Shown here in pieces: positions 42,475 to 50,600 of a stretch of DNA of 64,000 nt; position 1 is the stretch's first letter; every line of letters begins with the position of its first letter. The stretch is taken from assembly GCA_965214115.1 (NCBI GenBank), contig CBDCAU010000004.1:124001-188000 (forward strand). Reading direction: 5' to 3'. This stretch comes from Owenweeksia sp965214115. Lineage in GTDB: Bacteria > Bacteroidota > Bacteroidia > Flavobacteriales > Schleiferiaceae. The position numbers were made by a program, and so were the translations under genes. Below the pieces are notes generated by a model. The model was not told the origin of the DNA. It saw only the letters and a program-made list of their open reading frames with translations, and did not search any database.

Positions 42475-43482
42475 ATGCAACTGAAAAAGGACAACCCGCT
42501 TTTAAAAGACTTGGCCCAAATCATCGAGCAAGGCAAGAAAACCGCCGTAGCACAGGTCAACAGCACCTTGACTTTGGTGTTTTGGCAAGTGGGTCACAAA
42601 ATCAATACGCATATTTTAGAAAACAAACGTGCAGAATACGCCAAAGAGATTGTGTCGACAGTGTCGACACAATTGGTGGAAGGGTACGGACGGAGTTTTG
42701 CCGAAAAAAACCTGCGGCGGATGATGCAGTTTGCCAATATTTTTCCAGAAATGGGAATTGTCGCGACAGTGTCACGACAATTGAGTTGGTCGCATTTTGT
42801 GGAGTTAATACCCTTAAAATCAACGGAGAAAAGAGGCTACTATTTACAAAAAGCAGCCGAAGAAAACTGGAGCATAAGAGAGCTGAGACGGCAAATAGAA
42901 CGCAAAGCCTTCGAGCGGAAAGAAATCGCCGATGTGCAAATATCCACCATCGACCAAGACCTACAAACCCACTTCAAAGACCCTTACTTTTTTGAGTTCT
43001 TGGATTTGAACCAAGGGTATTTGGAGAAAGATTTGGAAACGGCCATCCTGCGGGAACTGGAGCAGTTCATCTTGGAACTGGGGAAAAGTTTTGCCTTCGT
43101 GGAGCGGCAAAAACGTATGATAATCGACGGGGACGATTTTTATCTGGATTTGCTGTTTTTCAACCGGAAAATCCGGCGGCTGGTGGCGGTGGACTTGAAG
43201 CTGGGGAAATTCAAAGCCTCCCACAAAGGGCAGATGGAACTGTACCTGAAATGGCTGGACAAACACGAACGGCAGCCCGAAGAGGAGCCGCCCATCGGGC
43301 TGATACTCTGCGCCGAGAAAAAGAGCGAGCAAATCGAACTGTTGGAAATGGGCAAGGACGGGATAATGGTGGCGGAATACTGGACGGCGCTGCCGCCTAA
43401 AAAACTGTTGGAAGAAAAACTGCACCAAGCGCTGGTGGAAGCGAAGGCGCGGATTGGGAATCAGAAGAAGCTGGGGAAATAA
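42475..43482 (+). CDS. YhcG/DUF1016 PD-(D/E)XK nuclease-domain protein
   Basis: 335 residues. The N-terminal DUF1016 domain has STLTLVFWQVGHKI, YGRSFAEKNLRRMMQFANIF and LSWSHFVELIPL. The C-terminal nuclease domain carries a PD-(D/E)XK site, probably Asp225 in DDFYLDLLFF and Asp240-Leu-Lys242 in LVAVDLKLGKF, followed by Gln in KGQMELYLKWL. The protein is intact. The family is widespread, often horizontally moved and suspected in DNA processing or defence; its cellular role is not established. The coding region holds two DNA palindromes at 42650-42672 and 42756-42782. It is a single gene on this strand. Confidence 0.9.
   Translation: MQLKKDNPLLKDLAQIIEQGKKTAVAQVNSTLTLVFWQVGHKINTHILENKRAEYAKEIVSTVSTQLVEGYGRSFAEKNLRRMMQFANIFPEMGIVATVSRQLSWSHFVELIPLKSTEKRGYYLQKAAEENWSIRELRRQIERKAFERKEIADVQISTIDQDLQTHFKDPYFFEFLDLNQGYLEKDLETAILRELEQFILELGKSFAFVERQKRMIIDGDDFYLDLLFFNRKIRRLVAVDLKLGKFKASHKGQMELYLKWLDKHERQPEEEPPIGLILCAEKKSEQIELLEMGKDGIMVAEYWTALPPKKLLEEKLHQALVEAKARIGNQKKLGK
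42650..42672. repeat. Perfect inverted repeat inside the DUF1016 gene
   Basis: TTGTGTCGACA - G - TGTCGACACAA: two perfect 11-base arms around one base. It encodes part of IVSTVSTQL. Confidence 0.9.
42756..42782. repeat. Second inverted repeat inside the DUF1016 gene
   Basis: AATTGTCGCGACA - G - TGTCACGACAATT: 13-base arms with one mismatch, the same ACAGTGT centre as the first, 83 bases further on. It encodes part of IVATVSRQL. Confidence 0.88.
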
Positions 43483-43679
43483 AAATTTACTTTTGAAGCG
43501 TGGCATTATGGAGTAGGAAAAGCTATTCGTTTTAAAAATAGGCGGAGTGTTTTTAATTCTTTCTTTTTTAGATTAGCGAAATTTTTCCATTTTTGAGGCG
43601 CTAATCGAAATTTAAAAATGAGCAAAATCAGCCTTTAAAACTCTTTTGCTCGAACTGGTCCCACCATTAAAAAACCTTT

Positions 43680-44807
43680 ATGAAGAATATTGTCCTCCTA
43701 TTACTTGCAATAGGATTATCAAGCGGTTGCGGAGTGACCAAGAGATATGAAGAGGCTAAAGCCTCTAATTCAATTCAGACTTATGAAGATTATATTTCAA
43801 AGTACCCGAAAAGCAAGTATCTGCAGCAGGCAAAAGATGAACTCGCGGAATTATATGAAGAACGAGACTGGAGTTCCGCGAGAAAATCTAATGCCATTTC
43901 CGGCTACAATAGATTTATTTCAGATTATCCCTACAGCAAATACACTTCGGAAGCTGAGAAACGAATAAAAAAGATAGAAGAAGAAAATGCTTGGAGCAAG
44001 TCCGTAAATATCAATTCCATCAATTCATATGAGAACTTTATTAGCTCCTACCCAGCTTCCCATTATGTGCTTGATGCGAAGAACAAAATTCAAAAGTTAA
44101 AAGACAATTTGGCTTGGGAGGAAGCCGAGTTAGAATCCACAGTTGAATCCTACCGAAAATATATATCAGCTTTTCCTAATGGATTAAAAAAGGCTATTGC
44201 GCTGGACAAAATCAAGGAAATTGAAGTTATTCGACCTGCTTGGGACAGGACGCTGAAAAGCAACACCCCAGATTCGTATCGAAGCTTTATAGGTCAATAT
44301 AGACACAGTTCTTATTCTGTTGTGGCGCAACAAAAATTGGAAGGTTTAGAGAGTGATTATTGGAAACAAGCTGAAAGCAAGAACTCCATAAGTCAGTACC
44401 AAAAATATATTTCAAACTTTCCCAATGGTCGTCATATCCCCGAGGCTGAAAAGGAAATTATTGATATTGAGGTTGATAATATTTTCAAAGGCGACCATGG
44501 GAAACTTCCTCCAATGAGTAAAACTGCAAGCGGATACTCATATACCACTTCAAACGATATTGAGATTTACAATAATACTACTTACACCCTTACTGTAAGG
44601 TATAGTGGAAGCGGAAGCCTCGAAAGCAAGAAAATAGTTTTGGCTCCAAAACAAAAGCAAACATTTACGCTCCAAAATGGGGACTATCGAGTAGCTGCCT
44701 CCGTCAATGTAGCCAATGTCACGAATTATGCAGGAAAGGAAAAACTGGAAGGTGGCAGCTATTCTTCCGAGTTCTTTATAGAAACAAGCACCTATTGGGG
44801 AAGATGA
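43680..44807 (+). CDS. Repeat lipoprotein with DUF6759-like C-terminus
   Basis: 375 residues with lipoprotein signal MKNIVLLLLAIGLSSGC (Cys17). Six degenerate repeats of about 35-40 residues follow, pattern W/A..A......SI.SY..FIS.YP.S.Y...A...I..L (for example SINSYENFISSYPASHYVLDA and SISQYQKYISNFPNGRHIPEA). These resemble the TPR-like helical hairpins of BamD-type scaffolds. The last 95 residues form a beta domain (IEIYNNTTYTLTVRYSGSGS, LAPKQKQTFTL, GDYRVAASV), DUF6759-like. Probably a periplasm-facing scaffold. The stop overlaps the next start by four bases (ATGA). Confidence 0.8.
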   Translation: MKNIVLLLLAIGLSSGCGVTKRYEEAKASNSIQTYEDYISKYPKSKYLQQAKDELAELYEERDWSSARKSNAISGYNRFISDYPYSKYTSEAEKRIKKIEEENAWSKSVNINSINSYENFISSYPASHYVLDAKNKIQKLKDNLAWEEAELESTVESYRKYISAFPNGLKKAIALDKIKEIEVIRPAWDRTLKSNTPDSYRSFIGQYRHSSYSVVAQQKLEGLESDYWKQAESKNSISQYQKYISNFPNGRHIPEAEKEIIDIEVDNIFKGDHGKLPPMSKTASGYSYTTSNDIEIYNNTTYTLTVRYSGSGSLESKKIVLAPKQKQTFTLQNGDYRVAASVNVANVTNYAGKEKLEGGSYSSEFFIETSTYWGR

Positions 44808-45097
44808 ACCTCATTAAACTGCTTTTGGGCTCTCTTTTTTTGGTGTGCCTGTTGGATATGCCTTACGGATACTTTCAACTGGTGCGTTTCTTAGGGATGA
44901 TGGGATTTGGAGTTCTTGCTTATTCTGCGTATAAAAGCAAAGATAATTTCTATTTTATAGCTTGGTTAGCCTCTTCTATTCTAATTAACCCAATTTTCAA
45001 AATTTCTCTCGGAATAGAAATTTGGAATATAGTTGATGTTATATGGGTCATAGGATTAATTGTGAGCCTGAAAACTAAAAAACAGAAAGAAGAATGA
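44804..45097 (+). CDS. Small membrane protein (DUF6804-like)
   Basis: 97 residues from ATG 44804, which overlaps the lipoprotein stop (ATGA). Three to four hydrophobic helices cover nearly the whole length: LIKLLLGSLFLVCLLDM, FLGMMGFGVLAYSAY, FYFIAWLASSILINPIF and IVDVIWVIGLIVSL. The tail is KTKKQKEE. It resembles the DUF6804 group of tiny membrane proteins of unknown role. It is translationally coupled on both sides, so it acts with its neighbours. Confidence 0.75.
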   Translation: MNLIKLLLGSLFLVCLLDMPYGYFQLVRFLGMMGFGVLAYSAYKSKDNFYFIAWLASSILINPIFKISLGIEIWNIVDVIWVIGLIVSLKTKKQKEE

Positions 45098-45519
45098 ACC
45101 CCACCCTCCGCAACATCCTCGCCCTCGTCGCCGGCATCGTCGTCGGGATGATTATCAATTCCGGTATCGTGATGCTCAGCGGCGCGGTCGTCCCGCTGCC
45201 GGAAGGCATCAACCCCAACGATATGGAAAGCCTGAAAGCCAACGCGCACTTGATGGAAGCGAAACATTTTGTGATGCCGTTTTTGGCGCACGCGATGGGC
45301 ACTTTGACGGGCGCAATGGTAGCAGCCGCCATCGCCGCCACCCGTAAAATGACGTTTGCTTTGGTCGTCGGGGTTTTCTTTTTGATTGGCGGAATCGTGG
45401 CGGCTACGATGATTCCCGCGCCCACTTGGTTTATCGTTTTGGATTTGGTGGTGGCCTACCTGCCAATGGCGTGGCTGGGCGGGAGGTTGGTGACGGGAAG
45501 GTCAAACCCAGCAGCCTGA
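45094..45519 (+). CDS. Hypothetical four-helix membrane protein
   Basis: 141 residues with helices at about 5-27, 57-82, 88-108 and 112-132. The conserved-looking HFVMPFLAHAMGTLTGAMVAA carries His residues in the second helix. Its start overlaps the previous stop by four bases. Codon use is GC-rich compared with the AT-rich two genes before it, so it may have had a different origin. No function is recognised. The final codons and stop lie inside the first of two 46-bp repeats. Confidence 0.7.
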   Translation: MNPTLRNILALVAGIVVGMIINSGIVMLSGAVVPLPEGINPNDMESLKANAHLMEAKHFVMPFLAHAMGTLTGAMVAAAIAATRKMTFALVVGVFFLIGGIVAATMIPAPTWFIVLDLVVAYLPMAWLGGRLVTGRSNPAA

Positions 45520-45556
45520 AAGGCTGCGACAACATAGCTTGGGGCATCGCCCCAAG
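45511..45556. repeat. 46-bp dispersed repeat, copy 1
   Basis: GCAGCCTGAAAGGCTGCGAC, a short spacer, then CTTGGGGCATCGCCCCAAG. Two hairpins (GCAGCC..GGCTGC and CTTGGGGC..GCCCCAAG). It contains the stop codon of the preceding membrane gene. Confidence 0.85.
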
Positions 45557-45605
45557 ACCAGCCAAAAAGACAAAATTCAATCCATTTCCGCACATCCCCA
45601 CCCGC

Positions 45606-45651
45606 GCAGCCTGAAAGTCTGCGACTACAAAACTTGGGGCACCGCCCCAAG
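45606..45651. repeat. 46-bp dispersed repeat, copy 2
   Basis: The same unit as 45511-45556 in the same direction with a few changes (GCAGCCTGAAAGTCTGCGAC, then CTTGGGGCACCGCCCCAAG). Its right end abuts the stop codon of the convergent J-protein gene (45652-45654). Confidence 0.85.
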
Positions 45652-46578
45652 TCAATCCAACTCCGCACACCCCGCCCAAGCCTCCGCAAACCACCCCTCC
45701 CCTTTCATCCTTTCCCACTCGCCTTTATTATGACTAAAATTATCCCAAAAGGAAACCTCCGAAAACAGCACCGTGGCCAGTCCGTCAAAATGTTCCTTTT
45801 CAAAAATGCGCATCGCCAAACACACCGAGCGGCGGTTTTTCTCGGATTGATCCAGCGTTTTCCAATCCTCGTAAAAAATAGCCTGCAACTTTTGCGAAGT
45901 GATTTTCAGGTAGCGCCGCATCGTTTCGGGGTGCACTTTTTTGAAATCAACACGATGCAAATCAGGATTGTGGCCGCTGTAAATGACCTCAAAGCGGTCG
46001 CCCACTTTCAGCGGCATCCCACTTTTTGAAATCGGGTCAAGGCCGTCAAACCCCAAATATTTCTGGTATTCGCGCCGCTGCTTACCTACTTTTATTTTAT
46101 AGATGATCCGCTTGGTGGCAAAGCCGGAAATCTGCGCCTCGGCCACCACGGGATTGCTTTCAATCATCAAATTTTTATAAAAAACAAAGCCGCGCCAAAC
46201 GGCGAACGCGATAACGAGAATTCCCGCCAAGGCAAAAATCCCACGCGCATATTCGCGCCCCTGTTCTATTTCTTGCGCTCGCCGAAACTCGCGCACCCGC
46301 TCGCGGAATTTGGCCTTCGCTTTTTCCTCGGCCGCCTTTTTCATCAGGTCGCGAATTTTGCGCAGTTCCTCGGCAGAAAGCTGGTGTGTGGCCGTGCGCT
46401 TGCGCATCCCCGTCAAAAATTCGTAGGCTTCCAAAATCTGCCGGAACTTGTCCGCCGCCGCGGGGTCGTTCGGGTTTTTGTCGGGATGGTGGCGCATCGC
46501 CATCTTGCGGTAGGCGCGCTTGATTTCCGCCTTGGAAGCATTGGGCGGGAGGCCGAGGATTTTGTAGTAGCGGTTCAT
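45652..46578 (-). CDS. Membrane-anchored J-domain protein
   Basis: 308 residues. The N-terminal J-domain (1-65) has NRYYKILGLPPNASKAEIKR and the essential His31-Pro32-Asp33. A charged coiled-coil (about 75-107) and one membrane helix (GIFALAGILVIAFAVWRGFVF) follow, then a C-terminal domain of about 180 residues with no known family. The J-domain should sit in the cytoplasm and recruit DnaK to the membrane. It lacks the G/F and zinc-finger regions of DnaJ, so it is a specialised co-chaperone. The final residues are acidic and aromatic. It is divergent from the SPFH gene. Confidence 0.88.
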   Translation of the reverse strand: MNRYYKILGLPPNASKAEIKRAYRKMAMRHHPDKNPNDPAAADKFRQILEAYEFLTGMRKRTATHQLSAEELRKIRDLMKKAAEEKAKAKFRERVREFRRAQEIEQGREYARGIFALAGILVIAFAVWRGFVFYKNLMIESNPVVAEAQISGFATKRIIYKIKVGKQRREYQKYLGFDGLDPISKSGMPLKVGDRFEVIYSGHNPDLHRVDFKKVHPETMRRYLKITSQKLQAIFYEDWKTLDQSEKNRRSVCLAMRIFEKEHFDGLATVLFSEVSFWDNFSHNKGEWERMKGEGWFAEAWAGCAELD

Positions 46579-46640
46579 CGAGAGGCGGGAAAATTACAAA
46601 AGCCGACTTTGTGATTTATCTTGCCTCCAAATTCAAAACA

Positions 46641-47564
46641 ATGATTATCACTTACATCCTTATCGGGCTGGTCGTTCTCCTATTAATTGCCGGCGTTTTT
46701 ATCGTAAAACAACAGCAAATAGCTGTGGTAGAGCGCTTTGGAAAATTCCAGAGCCAGCGCGGCCCCGGTTTCCAACTGCGCATCCCCATCGTGGACCAGG
46801 TGGCGGGGCGGGTCAATCTGCGCATTCAACAACTGGACGTGCTGGTGGAAACGAAAACCAAGGACGACGTTTTTGTAAAAATGAAAGTGTCCGTCCAATT
46901 TCTCGTGCTGCCCGACAAGGTGTATGAAGCCTTTTACAAATTGCAACGTCCTCAAGACCAAATCACTTCCTACGTTTTTGATGTGGTGCGGGCGGAAGTT
47001 CCAAGGCTGAAACTGGACGATGTTTTCGAGAAAAAAGACGACATAGCCGTGGCGATAAAACGCGAACTGGAACAGGCGATGAGCGATTACGGATATGGGA
47101 TTATCAAAGCGCTCGTAACCGATATAGACCCCGACGAGCAGGTAAAACACGCGATGAACCGCATCAACGCTGCGGAGCGCCAAAAGACGGCGGCGGAATA
47201 TGACGGCGAAGCGGAGCGCATCCGCATCGTGGCCAAGGCCACCGCCGAAGCCGAGAGCAAACGCCTTCAAGGTCAAGGGATTGCAGACCAGCGGCGCGAG
47301 ATTGCCAAAGGGCTGGAAGAATCCGTAGAAGTTTTGAACCGCGCGGGTATCAACGAGCAGGAGGCTTCCGCGCTCATTGTGATTACCCAACATTATGACA
47401 CGCTACAAGCCATCAGCGAGCATACGCGGAGCAATCTGATTTTGCTGCCCAACAACCCAAGTTCCGCCAGCGATATGATGACGCAGTTGATTACCAGTTT
47501 TGCGGCCACTTCCAAAATGAGCGAAATGGCGAAAGAAGCAAAGAATACTGATGCAACGGATTAG
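46641..47564 (+). CDS. SPFH/Band 7 (stomatin-like) membrane protein
   Basis: 307 residues from ATG 46641. An N-terminal membrane segment (MIITYILIGLVVLLLIAGVF) is followed by the SPFH domain (VVERFGKFQSQRGPGFQLRI, VETKTKDDVFVKMKVSVQFL, DDVFEKKDDIAVAIKRELEQ) and an Ala/Glu-rich coiled coil (about 185-255) through which such proteins oligomerise. It resembles slipins and HIR-type proteins that organise membrane microdomains. No NfeD-type protease gene adjoins it. It ends with a rho-independent terminator. Confidence 0.9.
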   Translation: MIITYILIGLVVLLLIAGVFIVKQQQIAVVERFGKFQSQRGPGFQLRIPIVDQVAGRVNLRIQQLDVLVETKTKDDVFVKMKVSVQFLVLPDKVYEAFYKLQRPQDQITSYVFDVVRAEVPRLKLDDVFEKKDDIAVAIKRELEQAMSDYGYGIIKALVTDIDPDEQVKHAMNRINAAERQKTAAEYDGEAERIRIVAKATAEAESKRLQGQGIADQRREIAKGLEESVEVLNRAGINEQEASALIVITQHYDTLQAISEHTRSNLILLPNNPSSASDMMTQLITSFAATSKMSEMAKEAKNTDATD

Positions 47565-47576
47565 GACAGATTTTTT

Positions 47577-47597
47577 GCGCCTTCGGCGCTTTTTTTT
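47577..47597 (+). terminator. Terminator of the SPFH gene
   Basis: GCGCC - TTC - GGCGC stem with eight T, 13 bases after the stop; a preceding T run makes it partly bidirectional. Confidence 0.9.
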
Positions 47598-47696
47598 CAC
47601 ATAGTTCACATAGGGTTTTCACATAGATGCACAAAGTTTTTGCATTTGCATCTATGTGATTCTATGTGAAAACCACTTTATGTTCTATGTGAAAAT
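47598..47696. repeat. Long inverted repeat built of TTCACATAG units
   Basis: TTCACATAG-type units on the left (CACATAGTTCACATAGGG, TTTTCACATAGATGCA) and their complements on the right (TGCATCTATGTGATTCTATG, TGAAAACC, CTATGTGAAAA) fill the spacer between the SPFH and protease genes. It ends at the protease stop and can form a long stem. Confidence 0.75.
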
Positions 47697-50600
47697 TTAC
47701 CGCACCTGCAATTTCAAAACTTCCAGCTCCTCCCCGCTTTGAAAGCGCACCAAATACGTTCCCGCCGGCCATTCGCCTGCTGGGATTTCGAGGCGGTTTT
47801 TGCCATTGATGAGGTGCCATTCTTTTTGCCAAAGCCTTTTGCCATTCAACGAAAAAACGTGAATTTGGCCGCGCTTTTCCGACAAAGATTCGTGCAGCAA
47901 AGTGGCATTGCCGTTGGTGGGATTGGGAAATAGTGCCAAATACTCCGAACGTGCCACCACGCTGTCTTCGGGCGTTTGAACCCTGTCGAAAGGTTCGTCT
48001 TCGGCAGTGGCGCCGATGGTCAAATTCACCGCGTCAATCGCCATATCGCCACGGCGGTGGGTGCCCGTCACCGCGCGGAAACGCAAAGTCAAATCCCCGC
48101 CCACAAAACTGTCGAGCGGCACGGACGCCGAATGCCAAACGGCGATTTGCTTGCCGGAAATCGACCACAGCGAATCGTAGGTGACCCCGTCGCTGCTGCC
48201 TTCCAACGTGATGCTGCCCATCCTAAAATGGCCGTGCATAAAATAGCTGAAATCGAAACTGGCCGCTGGCACATTGCTCAAATCAAAACAGGGGCTGTAA
48301 ATAATGCCGGTTTTGTTCGGGCTGTTGGGCTTGTCCGCTTCCACGTATAAATAATGCGTACCGTCCACCGGAACTTTCGGGCCGGTGCGGTTGGTGGGCG
48401 TGTAGCCATTGTAGGGAATCCAATCGTAATCGTCATTGGCATCCTGCGTCCAGCTTCCGATAGTATTTTCAAAACCTTCGGAATGGGGCAAGCTGCCTGG
48501 GTTGGCACAGGCCGTGGTGGAAGTGGAAAGTTCCAGATTATCGACCGACATATCGCTTTCCCAATGATTGGCGGTGGTGCCCACATACCGCAACTGCACG
48601 GTGTCGCCGAGATAAGCGGCCAAATCTACGGTGGCGGTTTGCCAAGCCGTGCCTTGGTCGCCGGATTTGCTCCACACCGTGGCGTAGGTCAATCCATCCG
48701 TGGTAGCCTGCAATTCCAAAACCCCCATCTGCGCGCCGTACATATTGTAATCGAAAACAAACTGGGCGGAACTGTGGCCTACCAAATCAAAACACGGCCC
48801 GTTCAGGATGGCCGTTTTAGCGGGATGATTGGCAAAAGAAGCTTCTGTATAAAGATAGAAATTGCCTTCCGAGGCGGCTGTGGGGCCAGTGGCAATGGAA
48901 GGCGTGCCGCCGCTGTTGCGCGACCAATCAAAATCATCGCCCGCCGCAACCTGCGACCAATCGCCGAGGCCGGATTCAAATCCTTCATTGTAAGGAAATG
49001 ACGAAATGGGCGCGGCGCAGAACGGCTTGGCCACAATCAGTTGCAAATCGTCCACCGCCATATCGCTTTGATAAGAACTGCCCGTAATCCCCGAAAAACG
49101 GAAGCGGACTTTTAGGCCCAGCAGAGTATCCAAATTCAAAGAGACGGGAAACCACTGGTCGCCTTGGTCGCCGGTGGTGCTCCAAACGGGTTGCCACGGG
49201 TTTTTGCCCACGGCGACCTCCAAGGTCAGCGTCCCCATATTCACTCCATAAGTATGGTATTGAAAATTGAAAAGCGCGCCGATTTTGCCCGTCAAATCAA
49301 AACAGGGGCTTTCCAAGATGGCGGTGCGGCTGGGATAGTTGGGCGAGGAGGCTTCCATATAAACATACTGCGAACCGGCCGCTGCGGCACTCGGGCCAGT
49401 GGCCGTGGAAGGCGTACCGCCGCTGTTGGTCGTCCAATCGAAATCGTCGCCAAAACCCTGAAACCAATCGCCGAGGCCGCTTTCAAAACTTTCCGAATAC
49501 GGAAACGAAGAAATGGCCGTGAGGCAAGGCTGGCCGCAGTTGATGCTGCCGTTGGTGCGCTGTTTCGCCAAGGTGCGCCGCCCCGCTTTGCCGTTGATGA
49601 CGGCGGCCACCGCGTACCAAACGTCCGTGGAAGTGGTGCTGAAAATTTCGGTGAAATCGGTGGTGGTGGAAAATCCCACCGAATCCATATATTTTGCGCC
49701 AAGCCTATAAACGTTGTAACCCGTGGCGCCGCTCACGGCGTTCCAACTGAGCGAAACGGTGTCGCCGCAAATTTTGGTAAACTGAAAATTGGACGGCGTG
49801 GGCAAAATCGTAAAATCACCCAAGCTGGCCGAACTTTGCCCGCTGCGGGTTACGCGTACCCTGGCATTCCCCGAAAGGGCACTGGGCACGGTCCAAATAT
49901 GGTAGCGCTCGCCGCCGCTTTTGGTGGCGATAAAATTCCAAGTGGCGCTGCCGTCCGTAGAATATTCCAACGAAAACGTGCCCGTATTTCCCAAGGCATC
50001 CCAGCGCAAATATTCCGAAGTGCCGGGCACAAATTCCTCGCCGCCAATCGGATAGGTCAGTGCCACTTCATTTTTTTCATAATAATAAACGATAAAAAAC
50101 TGCTGCGAACCGCTGGGGATGTTGAAAGCGGAAACCGAAACGGAAACGGCGCCGCCCGCCGTGGCGGTGTAGGTTACTTGCTCGGCGTTGTTCAGGCTGT
50201 CGCGGGCGCGGACGGCGTTGGCATCGAGATTGGCTACGTTGGCCGTGGGATCCAAAACCCACGGATCGTAAGAAATGCCGCCGTGGGAAACGTCCAAATC
50301 CAAATCATTGACCAAAGCGCGGGCGGCGCTGGTGCTGGCGGGCAAGTCCGGCCAGTACAACATCACGCGAACATTCGCGCCAATGGGCGGCGCGGGCAAG
50401 GTGAAATTCTGCGTGCCACCGGAAATTGTTCCCGTGATATAATTCTGATTTTCAATCGCTTCCGCCGCGCGTTTCGCGTTGATCCGCCCGTAGCCATATT
50501 TGAAATCTGGGCCGGGGTTTCCCAAATCTTCGGCGGTGTTCATCAGGATGGCTTTCATCAAACCGCCGTGCGGGTTTTGCGCGGCATTTTGGTTTTTGTA

